A stretch of 8,641 nucleotides of DNA from Chloroflexi bacterium RIFCSPLOWO2_02_FULL_71_16 (lineage in GTDB: Bacteria; Chloroflexota; Limnocylindria; P2-11E), in contig MGON01000012.1 of the NCBI GenBank assembly GCA_001795345.1, positions 2,221 through 10,861 on the forward strand, written 5' to 3'. Made by a program: the position numbers and the translations under genes. Numbering within the stretch: position 1 is the stretch's first letter; the number at the start of each line of letters is the position of its first letter. The notes under the pieces are model-generated. The model was not told where the DNA came from. It saw only the letters and a program-made list of their open reading frames with translations, and did not search any database. Of this stretch, positions 1 through 5,847 are shown piece by piece.

Positions 1-264
1 CCGGGCGCTCGCCACCGGCGTCCAGGGCCGCAGCCGCTCCACCGCGCGGACGACCCTGCCCGAGCCGTCGAGGAACACGGCGTCGATCGCGAAGCGCATC
101 AGGACCATCGTGATCGCGGAGGTCCGGGTGATCAGGAGGCCTTCGCCGTCCGCGAGGCCGCTGCGCCCGAGGAGGCCGATGCCCCGAGAGAGGATCCCCG
201 CGGCGCGCCGGCAGCGCGATGCCAGGACGGTGCCGCGGGTGGTGTTCGTGACGGGGAACGTCAA
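1..264 (-). CDS. DUF192 family protein, partial (C-terminus beyond the left edge)
   Basis: The reading frame from TTG (264-262) gives 88 residues before the window ends. The translation has the DUF192 pattern: NTTRGTVLASR (residues 7-17), a GIGLLGRSGL core (29-38), GEGLLITR (40-47), then MRFAIDAVFLDGSGRVVR (56-73) and LRPWTP (78-83). Many family members have a His-containing stretch before MRFPID; here it reads AITMVLMRFAID, so that His is absent. DUF192 proteins are small beta-rich proteins of unknown function, often exported; no signal peptide is visible here. TTG is chosen because it sits just before the conserved start of the domain, the frame upstream has no ATG or GTG, and it lies 28 bp after the tadC stop. 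No good Shine-Dalgarno is seen, so translation may depend on coupling to tadC. It is probably the next operon gene. The family call is firm; the start and role are uncertain. Confidence 0.83.
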   Translation of the reverse strand, partial: MTFPVTNTTRGTVLASRCRRAAGILSRGIGLLGRSGLADGEGLLITRTSAITMVLMRFAIDAVFLDGSGRVVRAVERLRPWTPVASAR

Positions 265-292
265 CGGAGCGGGGTCGGCCAGGCCGGGCGGG

Positions 293-1207
293 TCAGAAGC
301 TCCCGCAGCTCGCCAGCGCGGTGAGGACCGCCGGGCCGAGGATCACGATGAACAGCGCGGGGAAGATGCAGCCGATGGTCGGCAGCATGATGAGGATGGG
401 GGCCTTCGCTGCGCGCTCCTCGGCGCGCTGGCGGCGCTCGAGCCGCATCTGCTCCGACTGGATGCGCAGGACCTTCGACATGGAGACGCCGAGCTGGTCC
501 GCCTGGATCATCGCCGAGATGAAGTTCTGGAGCTCCTTCTGCTCGACCCGCTGGGTGATGCCGCGAAGAGCCTCGACGCGCGACTTGCCGACGCGCTGCT
601 CGCCGGCGGCCCGGCGGAACTCGTCGGCGAGAGCGCCCTTCATCTTCTCGGTCATCTTCACCAGGGCCGCGTCGAAGCCGAGGCCGGCCTCGACGGAGAT
701 CGTGAGCAGGTCGAGAGCGTCCGGCAGGGCGTCGATCACCTCGCCGGCGCGCTTGCCGGCCTTGTTCGAGAGGTAGAAGTCCGGCGCCTTGAAGCCGAGG
801 AAGAGGCCGGTCGGGATCGCCAGGAGCGTCTGCGTGCTGTCGGCAGTGATGGCGTTCACGAGGAGCGAGCCGAGGACGGCGAAGGCGATCGACGCGAACG
901 CCTTCACGCCGACGAAGAACTCCGTGCTCGTCGTCTCCATGCCCGCGCGCTTCAGGTTCAGGGCCACGCCGCTCACCGCGTTGGCTGGGTAGAACCGCCC
1001 GACCAGCTTCGAGAGTCCCTGGATGATCGGCTTCAGGGTGCGCTCGGAGAGCGGTCGCTGGAGCTCGAGCTCTTCGAGCGTGCGTGGACGCACCGCGATC
1101 TGCTGCAGTCGGGCCTGGACGGGATCGATGGCCTGCGCCATCACCATCGAGGCGAAGATGAGGACCACCGCCAGGGTCATGAGACCCGCGAAGAGAGCGG
1201 CTTCCAT
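293..1207 (-). CDS. tadC: TadC, type II/IV secretion system F-domain inner-membrane protein
   Basis: This 304-residue integral membrane protein is the second platform component of the Tad pilus machine. It has an N-terminal membrane helix (about 2-24), a cytoplasmic linker, two helices (about 99-119 and 125-145), and a T2SSF domain (about 158-290) starting at the family motif ALPDALDLLTISVEAGLGFD (159-178). A basic RLERRQRAEERAAKAP stretch (255-270) precedes the last hydrophobic segment (268-296). With TadB it is thought to form the membrane base that couples TadA ATP hydrolysis to pilin insertion and removal. The ATG shares one base with the tadB stop (TGATG), which points to translational coupling, and no separate ribosome binding site is evident. 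Length and layout are normal for TadC. It ends with Cys-Gly-Ser-Phe, 28 bp before the DUF192 start. Confidence 0.95.
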   Translation of the reverse strand: MEAALFAGLMTLAVVLIFASMVMAQAIDPVQARLQQIAVRPRTLEELELQRPLSERTLKPIIQGLSKLVGRFYPANAVSGVALNLKRAGMETTSTEFFVGVKAFASIAFAVLGSLLVNAITADSTQTLLAIPTGLFLGFKAPDFYLSNKAGKRAGEVIDALPDALDLLTISVEAGLGFDAALVKMTEKMKGALADEFRRAAGEQRVGKSRVEALRGITQRVEQKELQNFISAMIQADQLGVSMSKVLRIQSEQMRLERRQRAEERAAKAPILIMLPTIGCIFPALFIVILGPAVLTALASCGSF

Positions 1208-2157
1208 CAGATCTTGATGTCCGTGATCTTGCGAATGGCGAAGAAGCCGATGGTCATCATGGTGATGCCGACGCCGAGCATGATCTGGCCGATGGTCTGG
1301 GTGAAGAGCGGCTCCATGAACGCGGGCTGGATCATGTTGATCATCGCCGCGATGGCGATGGGCAGGAACGCGACGAGGTAGCCCGACATGCGGCCCTGGG
1401 CAGTGAGGGTGCTCACCTCGCCCTTGATGCGGACGCGCTCGCGGATGGTGAAGGCGATGGTGTCGAGGATCTCGGCGAGGTTGCCACCCACCTGCTGCTG
1501 GATGCTGATCGCCGTGACCATGAGGTCGAGGTCCTCGCTCTTGATCCGTCGGACCATGTTGTGGAGGGCCTCCTCCATCGAGAGGCCGAGGTTCACCTCG
1601 CGCACGACCCGCCCCATCTCCTCGCCCATGGGCGCTGGCGTCTCCCGCGACACCAGCTCGATGGACTGCAGGAAGCTCGAGCCGGCGCGCAGCGAGTTCG
1701 AGAGGAGCGTGATGGTGTCGGGGAGCTGCTTGTTGAAGGCGCCGAGGCGCCCCCCGATGCGACGGCCCACGTAGATCCGCGGGAAGAAGTAGCCGATGAC
1801 TGCCCCGAGGACGCCGGAGAGCGGGTCCCGGAATAGGTAGAGGAAGAGGCCCAGGCCGATCATCAGGCCGATGCGGATGTAGTAGTACTCGGACACCTTC
1901 AGCTTGAGGTTGGCGCGCGCGAGGTCGCGCTGGACCTTCATCCGGAGCCGCTTGTCCTCGACGTCCGAGGTGAGGATGGCCACGTCGACGTCGGCACGGC
2001 GCTGCCGCTGCTGCTTCGGCTCGTCCGTCTGGCCCTTGCCGCCGGCGTAACGGGCGAGGCGCTCGTCGATGTTGCCCTCGCCGGTCATGAACGCGCTGAT
2101 CCCCGCGAAGACGAGGAGGACGCCGACCCCGATCCCGGCCGCGAGGCCGTACTCCAC
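1207..2157 (-). CDS. tadB: TadB, type II/IV secretion system F-domain inner-membrane protein
   Basis: This 316-residue membrane protein is the first platform component of the Tad pilus. It has an N-terminal helix (about 4-22), a charged cytoplasmic region (about 25-90), paired helices (about 94-109 and 112-128), and a T2SSF domain (about 143-270) with LPDTITLLSNSLRAGSSFLQ (145-164) and the QQQVGGNLAEILDTIA motif (220-235). Two more hydrophobic segments follow (about 259-276 and 289-307). The start is GTG (2157-2155). It is chosen because it yields the complete first helix, and an AGGGG lies upstream overlapping the TAG stop of tadA. The gap from tadA is 16 bp and the end overlaps tadC by one base, so the three are almost certainly co-transcribed. 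TadB is distinguished from TadC by position and by the SNSLRAG-type motif. Confidence 0.95.
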   Translation of the reverse strand: MEYGLAAGIGVGVLLVFAGISAFMTGEGNIDERLARYAGGKGQTDEPKQQRQRRADVDVAILTSDVEDKRLRMKVQRDLARANLKLKVSEYYYIRIGLMIGLGLFLYLFRDPLSGVLGAVIGYFFPRIYVGRRIGGRLGAFNKQLPDTITLLSNSLRAGSSFLQSIELVSRETPAPMGEEMGRVVREVNLGLSMEEALHNMVRRIKSEDLDLMVTAISIQQQVGGNLAEILDTIAFTIRERVRIKGEVSTLTAQGRMSGYLVAFLPIAIAAMINMIQPAFMEPLFTQTIGQIMLGVGITMMTIGFFAIRKITDIKI

Positions 2158-2173
2158 TGGTGGGACCCGGCCC

Positions 2174-3589
2174 CTAGCGGAGGAGGTCCGCGTTCAAGTT
2201 GCCGAACACGCCCGGCGGCAGCTTGATGCCGGCAGCCTCGAACTTCTCCGAGAACTTCGGGCGGATGCCGGTCGGCCGGAGCCGTCCCTGCACCTTGCCG
2301 TCGATGAACGCGGTCTGCTCGAAGATGAAGACGTCCTGAAGGACGACGGTCTCGCCCTCGATGCCCTGGACCTCGGTGATGTGGGTGATCTTGCGCGAGC
2401 CGTCCTTCAGCCGCGAGATCTGCACGATGACGTCGAGCGCGCTGGCGATCTGCTCCTTGATGGCCCTGGCCGGCAGGTCGACGCCGGCCATGAGGCACAT
2501 CGTCTCCAGGCGGCTGATCATGTCGCGCGGAGCGTTCGCGTGGCCGGTCGACAGCGAGCCGTCGTGTCCGGTGTTCATGGCCTGCAGCATGGAGAGCGCC
2601 TCACCGCCACGGATCTCACCTACGACGATCCGCTCGGGACGCATCCGGAGGGAGTTCTTGACGAGGTCCATGATCGTCACGGCGCCCTTGCCCTCGATGT
2701 TCGGCGCGCGCGACTCGAGGCGCACGACGTGGTCCTGCACGAGGCGGAGCTCCGCGGCGTCCTCGATGGTGACGATGCGCTCGTCCTCCGGGATGAAGCC
2801 CGACATGATGTTGAGCAGCGTCGTCTTCCCGGAGCCCGTACCGCCGGAGATGAAGATGTTCAGCCGCGCTTCGACGCACGCGCGGAGGAACTCCATCATC
2901 TCCGCGGTCGCCGTGCCGAACTTGACGTAGTCCTCGGGCATGATCCGGGTCTTCGGGAACTTCCGGATGGTGACGACCGGACCGTTCAGCGCGAGCGGCG
3001 GGATGATGATGTTCACGCGCGAGCCGTCCGGGAGCCGCGCGTCCTCGTAGGGCTTCGACTCGTCCACCCGGCGGCCGATCGGAGCGATGATGCGCTCGAT
3101 GACGCGCATGACGTGGTCGTCGTCCCGAAAGGTCACGTCCGAGAGCACGAGCTTGCCCTTGCGCTCGATGTAGGTGCGGAACGGCCCGTTCACCATGACC
3201 TCGGTGACGGAATCGTCGTTCAAGAGAGGCTGGATCGGACCGAAGCCGAGGATCTCGTCGAGGATCTGCTCGAGCATCTTCTGGCGCTCGACGCGGGTGA
3301 TGACCACCCCGTCCTCTTCGATGAAGCGGTTGAACATCTCGTCGATCGTCGCCCGGACCGCCTTCACGTCGGAGAGGTCGAGCCGCGGATCGAGGTTGTT
3401 GATGATCTTCGTCTGCAGCTGCAGACGCGTGTCGCGCATCCCGTCCCGGGCGGGAGCGGCCGTCTGCGAGAGCGGGCCCCCGGCCGGAGGGGCGGGCGGC
3501 TTCCTGCCGTCCCCGGGAGGCGCTTCGGGGGCGCCCGGGACGGTGGTCGGGGCGGGGCGGGAGCCTTCGATACGCCGCAGAAGGGACAT
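2174..3589 (-). CDS. tadA: TadA/CpaF, secretion ATPase of the Tad pilus
   Basis: This is the 471-residue hexameric traffic ATPase (VirB11/GspE superfamily) that powers pilus assembly from the cytoplasmic face. Motifs are intact: Walker A GGTGSGKTT (249-257), Asp box IVTIEDAAEL (272-281), Walker B RIVVGEIRGGE (320-330) and His box LSTGHANAP (346-354). The N-terminal domain has the typical ILDEILGFGPIQPLL (109-123) and TEVMVNGP (129-136). Residues 8-50 are a Pro/Ala/Gly-rich, probably disordered extension; Met51 would be a later start. ATG 3589 is preferred because purine-rich sites lie upstream (AGAGG at 3596-3592 and GGAGG at 3607-3603). The C-terminus continues about 50 residues past the core, ending NLNADLLR. 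It sits between tadZ (127 bp upstream) and tadB (16 bp downstream). No key residue is missing, so it is expected to be active. Confidence 0.97.
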   Translation of the reverse strand: MSLLRRIEGSRPAPTTVPGAPEAPPGDGRKPPAPPAGGPLSQTAAPARDGMRDTRLQLQTKIINNLDPRLDLSDVKAVRATIDEMFNRFIEEDGVVITRVERQKMLEQILDEILGFGPIQPLLNDDSVTEVMVNGPFRTYIERKGKLVLSDVTFRDDDHVMRVIERIIAPIGRRVDESKPYEDARLPDGSRVNIIIPPLALNGPVVTIRKFPKTRIMPEDYVKFGTATAEMMEFLRACVEARLNIFISGGTGSGKTTLLNIMSGFIPEDERIVTIEDAAELRLVQDHVVRLESRAPNIEGKGAVTIMDLVKNSLRMRPERIVVGEIRGGEALSMLQAMNTGHDGSLSTGHANAPRDMISRLETMCLMAGVDLPARAIKEQIASALDVIVQISRLKDGSRKITHITEVQGIEGETVVLQDVFIFEQTAFIDGKVQGRLRPTGIRPKFSEKFEAAGIKLPPGVFGNLNADLLR

Positions 3590-3716
3590 GGCCTCTCTCT
3601 ACCCTCCCGTGGGCGGGCGCGTTACCGAACGGTCAGACGGCGCCCGGGCCCCGGACGCGCGGCGGACGGACCGGACGGTCGTTCGGCCGAGTGTACGACC
3701 GGGCCCCTCGCTCGGA
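3590..3716. other. Intergenic gap between tadZ and tadA, with a 7-bp inverted repeat
   Basis: This 127-bp non-coding gap is the largest inside the operon. It is very GC-rich. CCGAACG (3625-3631) and CGTTCGG (3680-3686) are perfect inverted complements about 48 bases apart and could close a long stem in the transcript. No T-run follows, so it does not look like a Rho-independent terminator. No convincing promoter boxes are seen. It could be an mRNA processing or stability element that changes the TadZ to TadA ratio; this is inference. Confidence 0.4.
3592..3608 (-). promoter_or_regulatory. Ribosome binding region of tadA
   Basis: Read on the minus strand, a purine-rich stretch has GGAGG at 3607-3603 and AGAGG at 3596-3592 upstream of ATG 3589. 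The nearer site is only 2 nt from the start and the farther one 13 nt, so neither spacing is ideal. Together they still support this start over the internal Met51. Confidence 0.5.
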
Positions 3717-5000
3717 CTATCGCGCGAAGAGCCTGAGACCTCCCCGAGCCTGGGCGGCCGGCTTGGCCGGCGCCGCCGCCTCCTCGGCGGGCGCTCCGGA
3801 CAGCTTTGCGGCAAGCGCGAAGAGGTCCTTCGAGACCGGGCTGTCCTTGTGGCTGATGACGAACGGCACGCCCCGGTTCACGGCCAGCACCAGGGTGCGG
3901 CCGTCCGAGACGATCGTGTGGGGGATCTTCCGGCCGAGGCTGGCCTCGATGTCCGACGCCTTGATGCCGCCCGAGCTGTCGTTTCGATTCGCGATCAGCT
4001 GGACCTTGTCCTCGCCGTAGCCGAGCTTCTCGGTGATCTCGAGGAACACGCGCACGTTCTTGAGGCTGGTGATCTCGAGGGTCATCGGGGTCAGCACGAC
4101 GTCGGCCGCATCCATCATCGTGAGGACGACCTCCTGGAACGAGGGCCACGTGTCGACGACGATGAAGGCGTAGCGCTCGCGCAGCGTGTCCAGGACGTGC
4201 TTCATGTTCGCGCCGCTGATGAGCTCGGCGGACTCCGGGGTCGGGGGAGCCAGCAGCACCTTGATGCCGGAGGAGTGAGACACCAGGACCGAGTCGATGA
4301 CCTCGGCGTCCGCGCTCTCGAACGAGCCGACCAGGTCGGCCACCGTCTTCGCCTTGGGGTTCATGTTCAGGATCACGCCGATGTCGCCGAACGGCAGGCT
4401 GCCGTCGACGAGCACGACCGGCTTCTGGGTCGAGTGATGCAGGGCGACGGCGAGGTTCGTCGCGATCGTCGTTCGCCCGACCCCGCCCTTCGGCGAGAAG
4501 AGGGTGATCACCTTGCCCTTCTCGGTGCCTCCGGGCGCGGCGGCGGAGCCGGGCGGCGCGCCGGCGGGCGCGGCCTGCGCGTAGCGGGCGCGCTTCACCT
4601 TCTCGAGCTCGTGCACGTGACGGATGGCGTTCACGAGCTCGTCGGCCGAGAAGGGCTTCACCAGGAACTCGCGTGCGCCGGCGAGCATCGAGCGGCGGAG
4701 GTAGTCCTGCTCCCCCTGGACGCTCATCATGATGATCGGCGCGTCCGGGACGGTGTTGGAGATGATCTCCGTCGCCGTGATCCCGTCCATGTCCGGCATG
4801 TTGATGTCCATGAGGATCACGTTCGGGCGCAGCTCCTTGGTGAGCGTGACGGCCTCCTGGCCGCCGGCTGCCGCACCCACGATGGCGAAGTCCGGCTCGA
4901 AGCCGAGGAGCTTCGCGAGGTTGTCCCGGGTGTCGGCGATGTCGTCGACGATGAGGATGCGGATCTTGTCGGTCGCTACGGCCATCGGACGACCGAGCAT
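3717..5000 (-). CDS. tadZ: TadZ/CpaE, receiver plus MinD/ParA-like ATPase for pilus localisation
   Basis: This 427-residue protein has two domains. Residues 13-130 are a CheY-like receiver with the acidic pair D19/D20, phospho-acceptor D65 in LMDINMPDMDG (63-73), S93 and K115 in LVKPF. A Pro/Ala/Gly linker (about 141-159) leads to a MinD/ParA-type ATPase (about 163-400). Its deviant Walker A is SPKGGVGRTT (169-178): signature K171 is present, but the usual P-loop Lys is R176. The switch I region reads VDGSLPFGD (198-206) and Walker B is FIVVDT (279-284). TadZ proteins localise at the pole or membrane and nucleate Tad machine assembly. Two in-frame starts are possible, ATG 5000 and ATG 4985 (Met6), and neither has a strong Shine-Dalgarno. 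The gene follows tadV by 35 bp. The receiver suggests control by phosphorylation. The family call is firm; the enzymatic state is open. Confidence 0.94.
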   Translation of the reverse strand: MLGRPMAVATDKIRILIVDDIADTRDNLAKLLGFEPDFAIVGAAAGGQEAVTLTKELRPNVILMDINMPDMDGITATEIISNTVPDAPIIMMSVQGEQDYLRRSMLAGAREFLVKPFSADELVNAIRHVHELEKVKRARYAQAAPAGAPPGSAAAPGGTEKGKVITLFSPKGGVGRTTIATNLAVALHHSTQKPVVLVDGSLPFGDIGVILNMNPKAKTVADLVGSFESADAEVIDSVLVSHSSGIKVLLAPPTPESAELISGANMKHVLDTLRERYAFIVVDTWPSFQEVVLTMMDAADVVLTPMTLEITSLKNVRVFLEITEKLGYGEDKVQLIANRNDSSGGIKASDIEASLGRKIPHTIVSDGRTLVLAVNRGVPFVISHKDSPVSKDLFALAAKLSGAPAEEAAAPAKPAAQARGGLRLFAR

Positions 5001-5035
5001 AAGACTTCGCTGTACACCGCCGTCGTCCCAGGCGG

Positions 5036-5557
5036 CTATGGCGAGAGCGCGAGGGCGATGAGCGCCCCGATCCCGAGCGCGACGCCGTACGGGATGCGGC
5101 TCTTCATGACCCGCCAGAACCGCCCGCGCACCTCGGACTCCGGCGGCGAGAGGCGACGCGAGGCCATCAGCACGAGCGCGAGGACGCCACCCGCGAGCGC
5201 CCCATAGAGGGCCGCGTTCAGCAGGAAGAGCGACCCGCGCACCGCACCGATGGCCATCAGCATCTTCGCGTCGCCGGCCTTGATGCCACCGCCGACATAG
5301 AAGGGGTACGAGATGCCGAGGCCGATCGCGAGACCGGTGAGGTGATCGAGGAAGCCGCCCTGCAGCGGAGCGCCGAGGGCCGCGGGCTCGAGGCCGCCCT
5401 CGCGACCGATCGCTTCACCGAGACCGAGCAGGAGCCCGAGCGCCATCGTCGGGAACGTGACCACGTTCGGGATGCGCTGCCATCGCCAGTCGGTCACGAC
5501 GACGACCAGCACGAAGACGACGAGGACCGCGTTCTCGAGGATCCGTACGAGGTCCGT
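5036..5557 (-). CDS. tadV: TadV/CpaA, A24-family prepilin peptidase (short type)
   Basis: This membrane aspartyl protease cleaves the leader of Flp-type prepilins. Both catalytic motifs are present: TDWRWQRIPN with D23 and KAGDAKM with D96 (numbered from the proposed start). The N-terminal methyltransferase domain of the larger PilD peptidases is absent, as usual for TadV. About five hydrophobic segments are visible. The only standard start is GTG 5512-5510, which would give 158 residues but cut through the first membrane helix and has no ribosome binding site. The frame stays open upstream, and a strong AGGAGGAGGAAG (5571-5560) lies before an in-frame ACG at 5557-5555. Starting there gives 173 residues with the complete first helix. 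The ACG could be a rare start, or a variant or sequencing change of ATG. It is the first gene of the operon. Function is firm; the exact start is not. Confidence 0.88.
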   Translation of the reverse strand, partial: TDLVRILENAVLVVFVLVVVVTDWRWQRIPNVVTFPTMALGLLLGLGEAIGREGGLEPAALGAPLQGGFLDHLTGLAIGLGISYPFYVGGGIKAGDAKMLMAIGAVRGSLFLLNAALYGALAGGVLALVLMASRRLSPPESEVRGRFWRVMKSRIPYGVALGIGALIALALSP

Positions 5558-5559
5558 GG

Positions 5560-5571
5560 CTTCCTCCTCCT
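5560..5571 (-). promoter_or_regulatory. Strong Shine-Dalgarno of tadV that decides the start
   Basis: On the minus strand AGGAGGAGGAAG lies just upstream of the tadV frame. GGAGG at 5567-5563 is 5 nt from the in-frame ACG at 5557-5555, an ideal spacing. No ATG, GTG or TTG stands at a suitable distance. This is the best ribosome binding site seen on the minus strand and argues for initiation here rather than at GTG 5512. Confidence 0.7.
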
Positions 5572-5599
5572 GCGCCGGCGCTTCTTCGCAGCGAACGTT

Positions 5600-5624
5600 A
5601 GCGGCCGGCCCTTGAGGGGCCGCT
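5600..5624. repeat. GC-rich inverted repeat in the tadV leader
   Basis: AGCGGCC (5600-5606) and GGCCGCT (5618-5624) are perfect inverted complements. An alternative inner fold pairs CGGCCC (5606-5611) with GGGCCG (5617-5622) around a 5-base loop. On the minus strand it lies about 30 bases upstream of the tadV ribosome binding site and could form a stable hairpin in the 5' leader. There is no T-run on either strand, so a classical terminator is unlikely. Confidence 0.5.
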
Positions 5625-5714
5625 GGGCGCCGCGGAGTTCGCGTGCATCGCCGGCGCGCTCGTCCTGCTCGCGTGGACCGCGAGCGTCGAGGCCGCGGGG
5701 GTCGCCGCCTTCCT

Positions 5715-5793
5715 CCGGTAGGCGCCCCTCCGAATACGGTCAGGTGCCTTTCGGCACTACCCAGCCTGAATAGCGTTACCGGCTGACGGGGGC
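5715..5793 (-). promoter_or_regulatory. Candidate structured leader RNA upstream of tadV
   Basis: Read on the minus strand this segment can fold into nested stems. GCCCC (5793-5789) pairs with GGGGC (5728-5724), and GTCAG (5787-5783) pairs with CTGAC (5743-5739). A hairpin GTGCC-GAAA-GGCAC (5757-5744) has a GNRA tetraloop. A further small hairpin CCG-TATT-CGG lies at 5740-5731. CCGGTA (5782-5777) is also exactly complementary to TACCGG (5720-5715), allowing an alternative pairing. The GAAA loop occurs only on the tad strand, about 170-220 bases before the tadV start. It does not match a riboswitch class I know: the conserved GCAAA segments of c-di-GMP-I are missing. The pairings are seen; function is inference. 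Confidence 0.25.
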
Positions 5794-5832
5794 CATCGGC
5801 CCATGGGATCCAGGGACGGTGACCCGAGCAGC

Positions 5833-5839
5833 GGAAGGG
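5833..5839 (+). promoter_or_regulatory. Shine-Dalgarno of the anchored hydrolase gene
   Basis: GGAAGGG ends 8 nt before ATG 5848. It supports that start over the in-frame ATG 5803, which would put 15 extra polar residues before the signal peptide, and over GTG 5839, which overlaps this site. Confidence 0.6.
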
Positions 5840-5847
5840 TGACCGAC

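Larger units (their letters stand above)
5558..5847. other. Divergent intergenic region between the tad operon and the hydrolase gene
   Basis: This stretch of about 290 bp separates the outward-reading tadV and hydrolase genes, so it should hold promoters for both. I could not find convincing -35/-10 pairs on either strand. It contains the tadV ribosome binding site, the inverted repeat at 5600-5624, a short plus-strand frame with coding-like codon periodicity (5623-5721), the GAAA-loop hairpin region (5715-5793), and a small GGGCC-ATC-GGCCC hairpin at 5790-5802. No Flp pilin gene, which might be expected beside tadV, can be read here on either strand. Confidence 0.6.

Noticed and set aside
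110..1381. Long open plus-strand frame (423 codons) opposite tadC
   Set aside because: It is antisense to clear tadC, tadB and DUF192 coding. The product is Arg/Asp/His/Glu-rich with no recognisable domain, typical of a GC-rich shadow frame.
2069..3736. Long open plus-strand frame (555 codons) opposite tadA
   Set aside because: It is the antisense of a motif-perfect TadA. The product is compositionally biased toward charged residues and has no family match I recognise.
3174..5207. Long open plus-strand frame (677 codons) opposite tadZ
   Set aside because: It is a shadow of tadZ and tadA. The protein is low-complexity and Arg/Asp/Val-rich with no domain.
5600..5624. Rho-independent terminator in the intergenic region
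   Set aside because: The inverted repeat is strong, but neither strand has a T-run after it, and no gene ends immediately upstream.
5715..5793. c-di-GMP-I (GEMM) riboswitch before tadV
   Set aside because: A GNRA hairpin and a TTACCG-like end on the plus strand brought it to mind, but the conserved GCAAA-type segments and the paired three-helix layout are missing on both strands.
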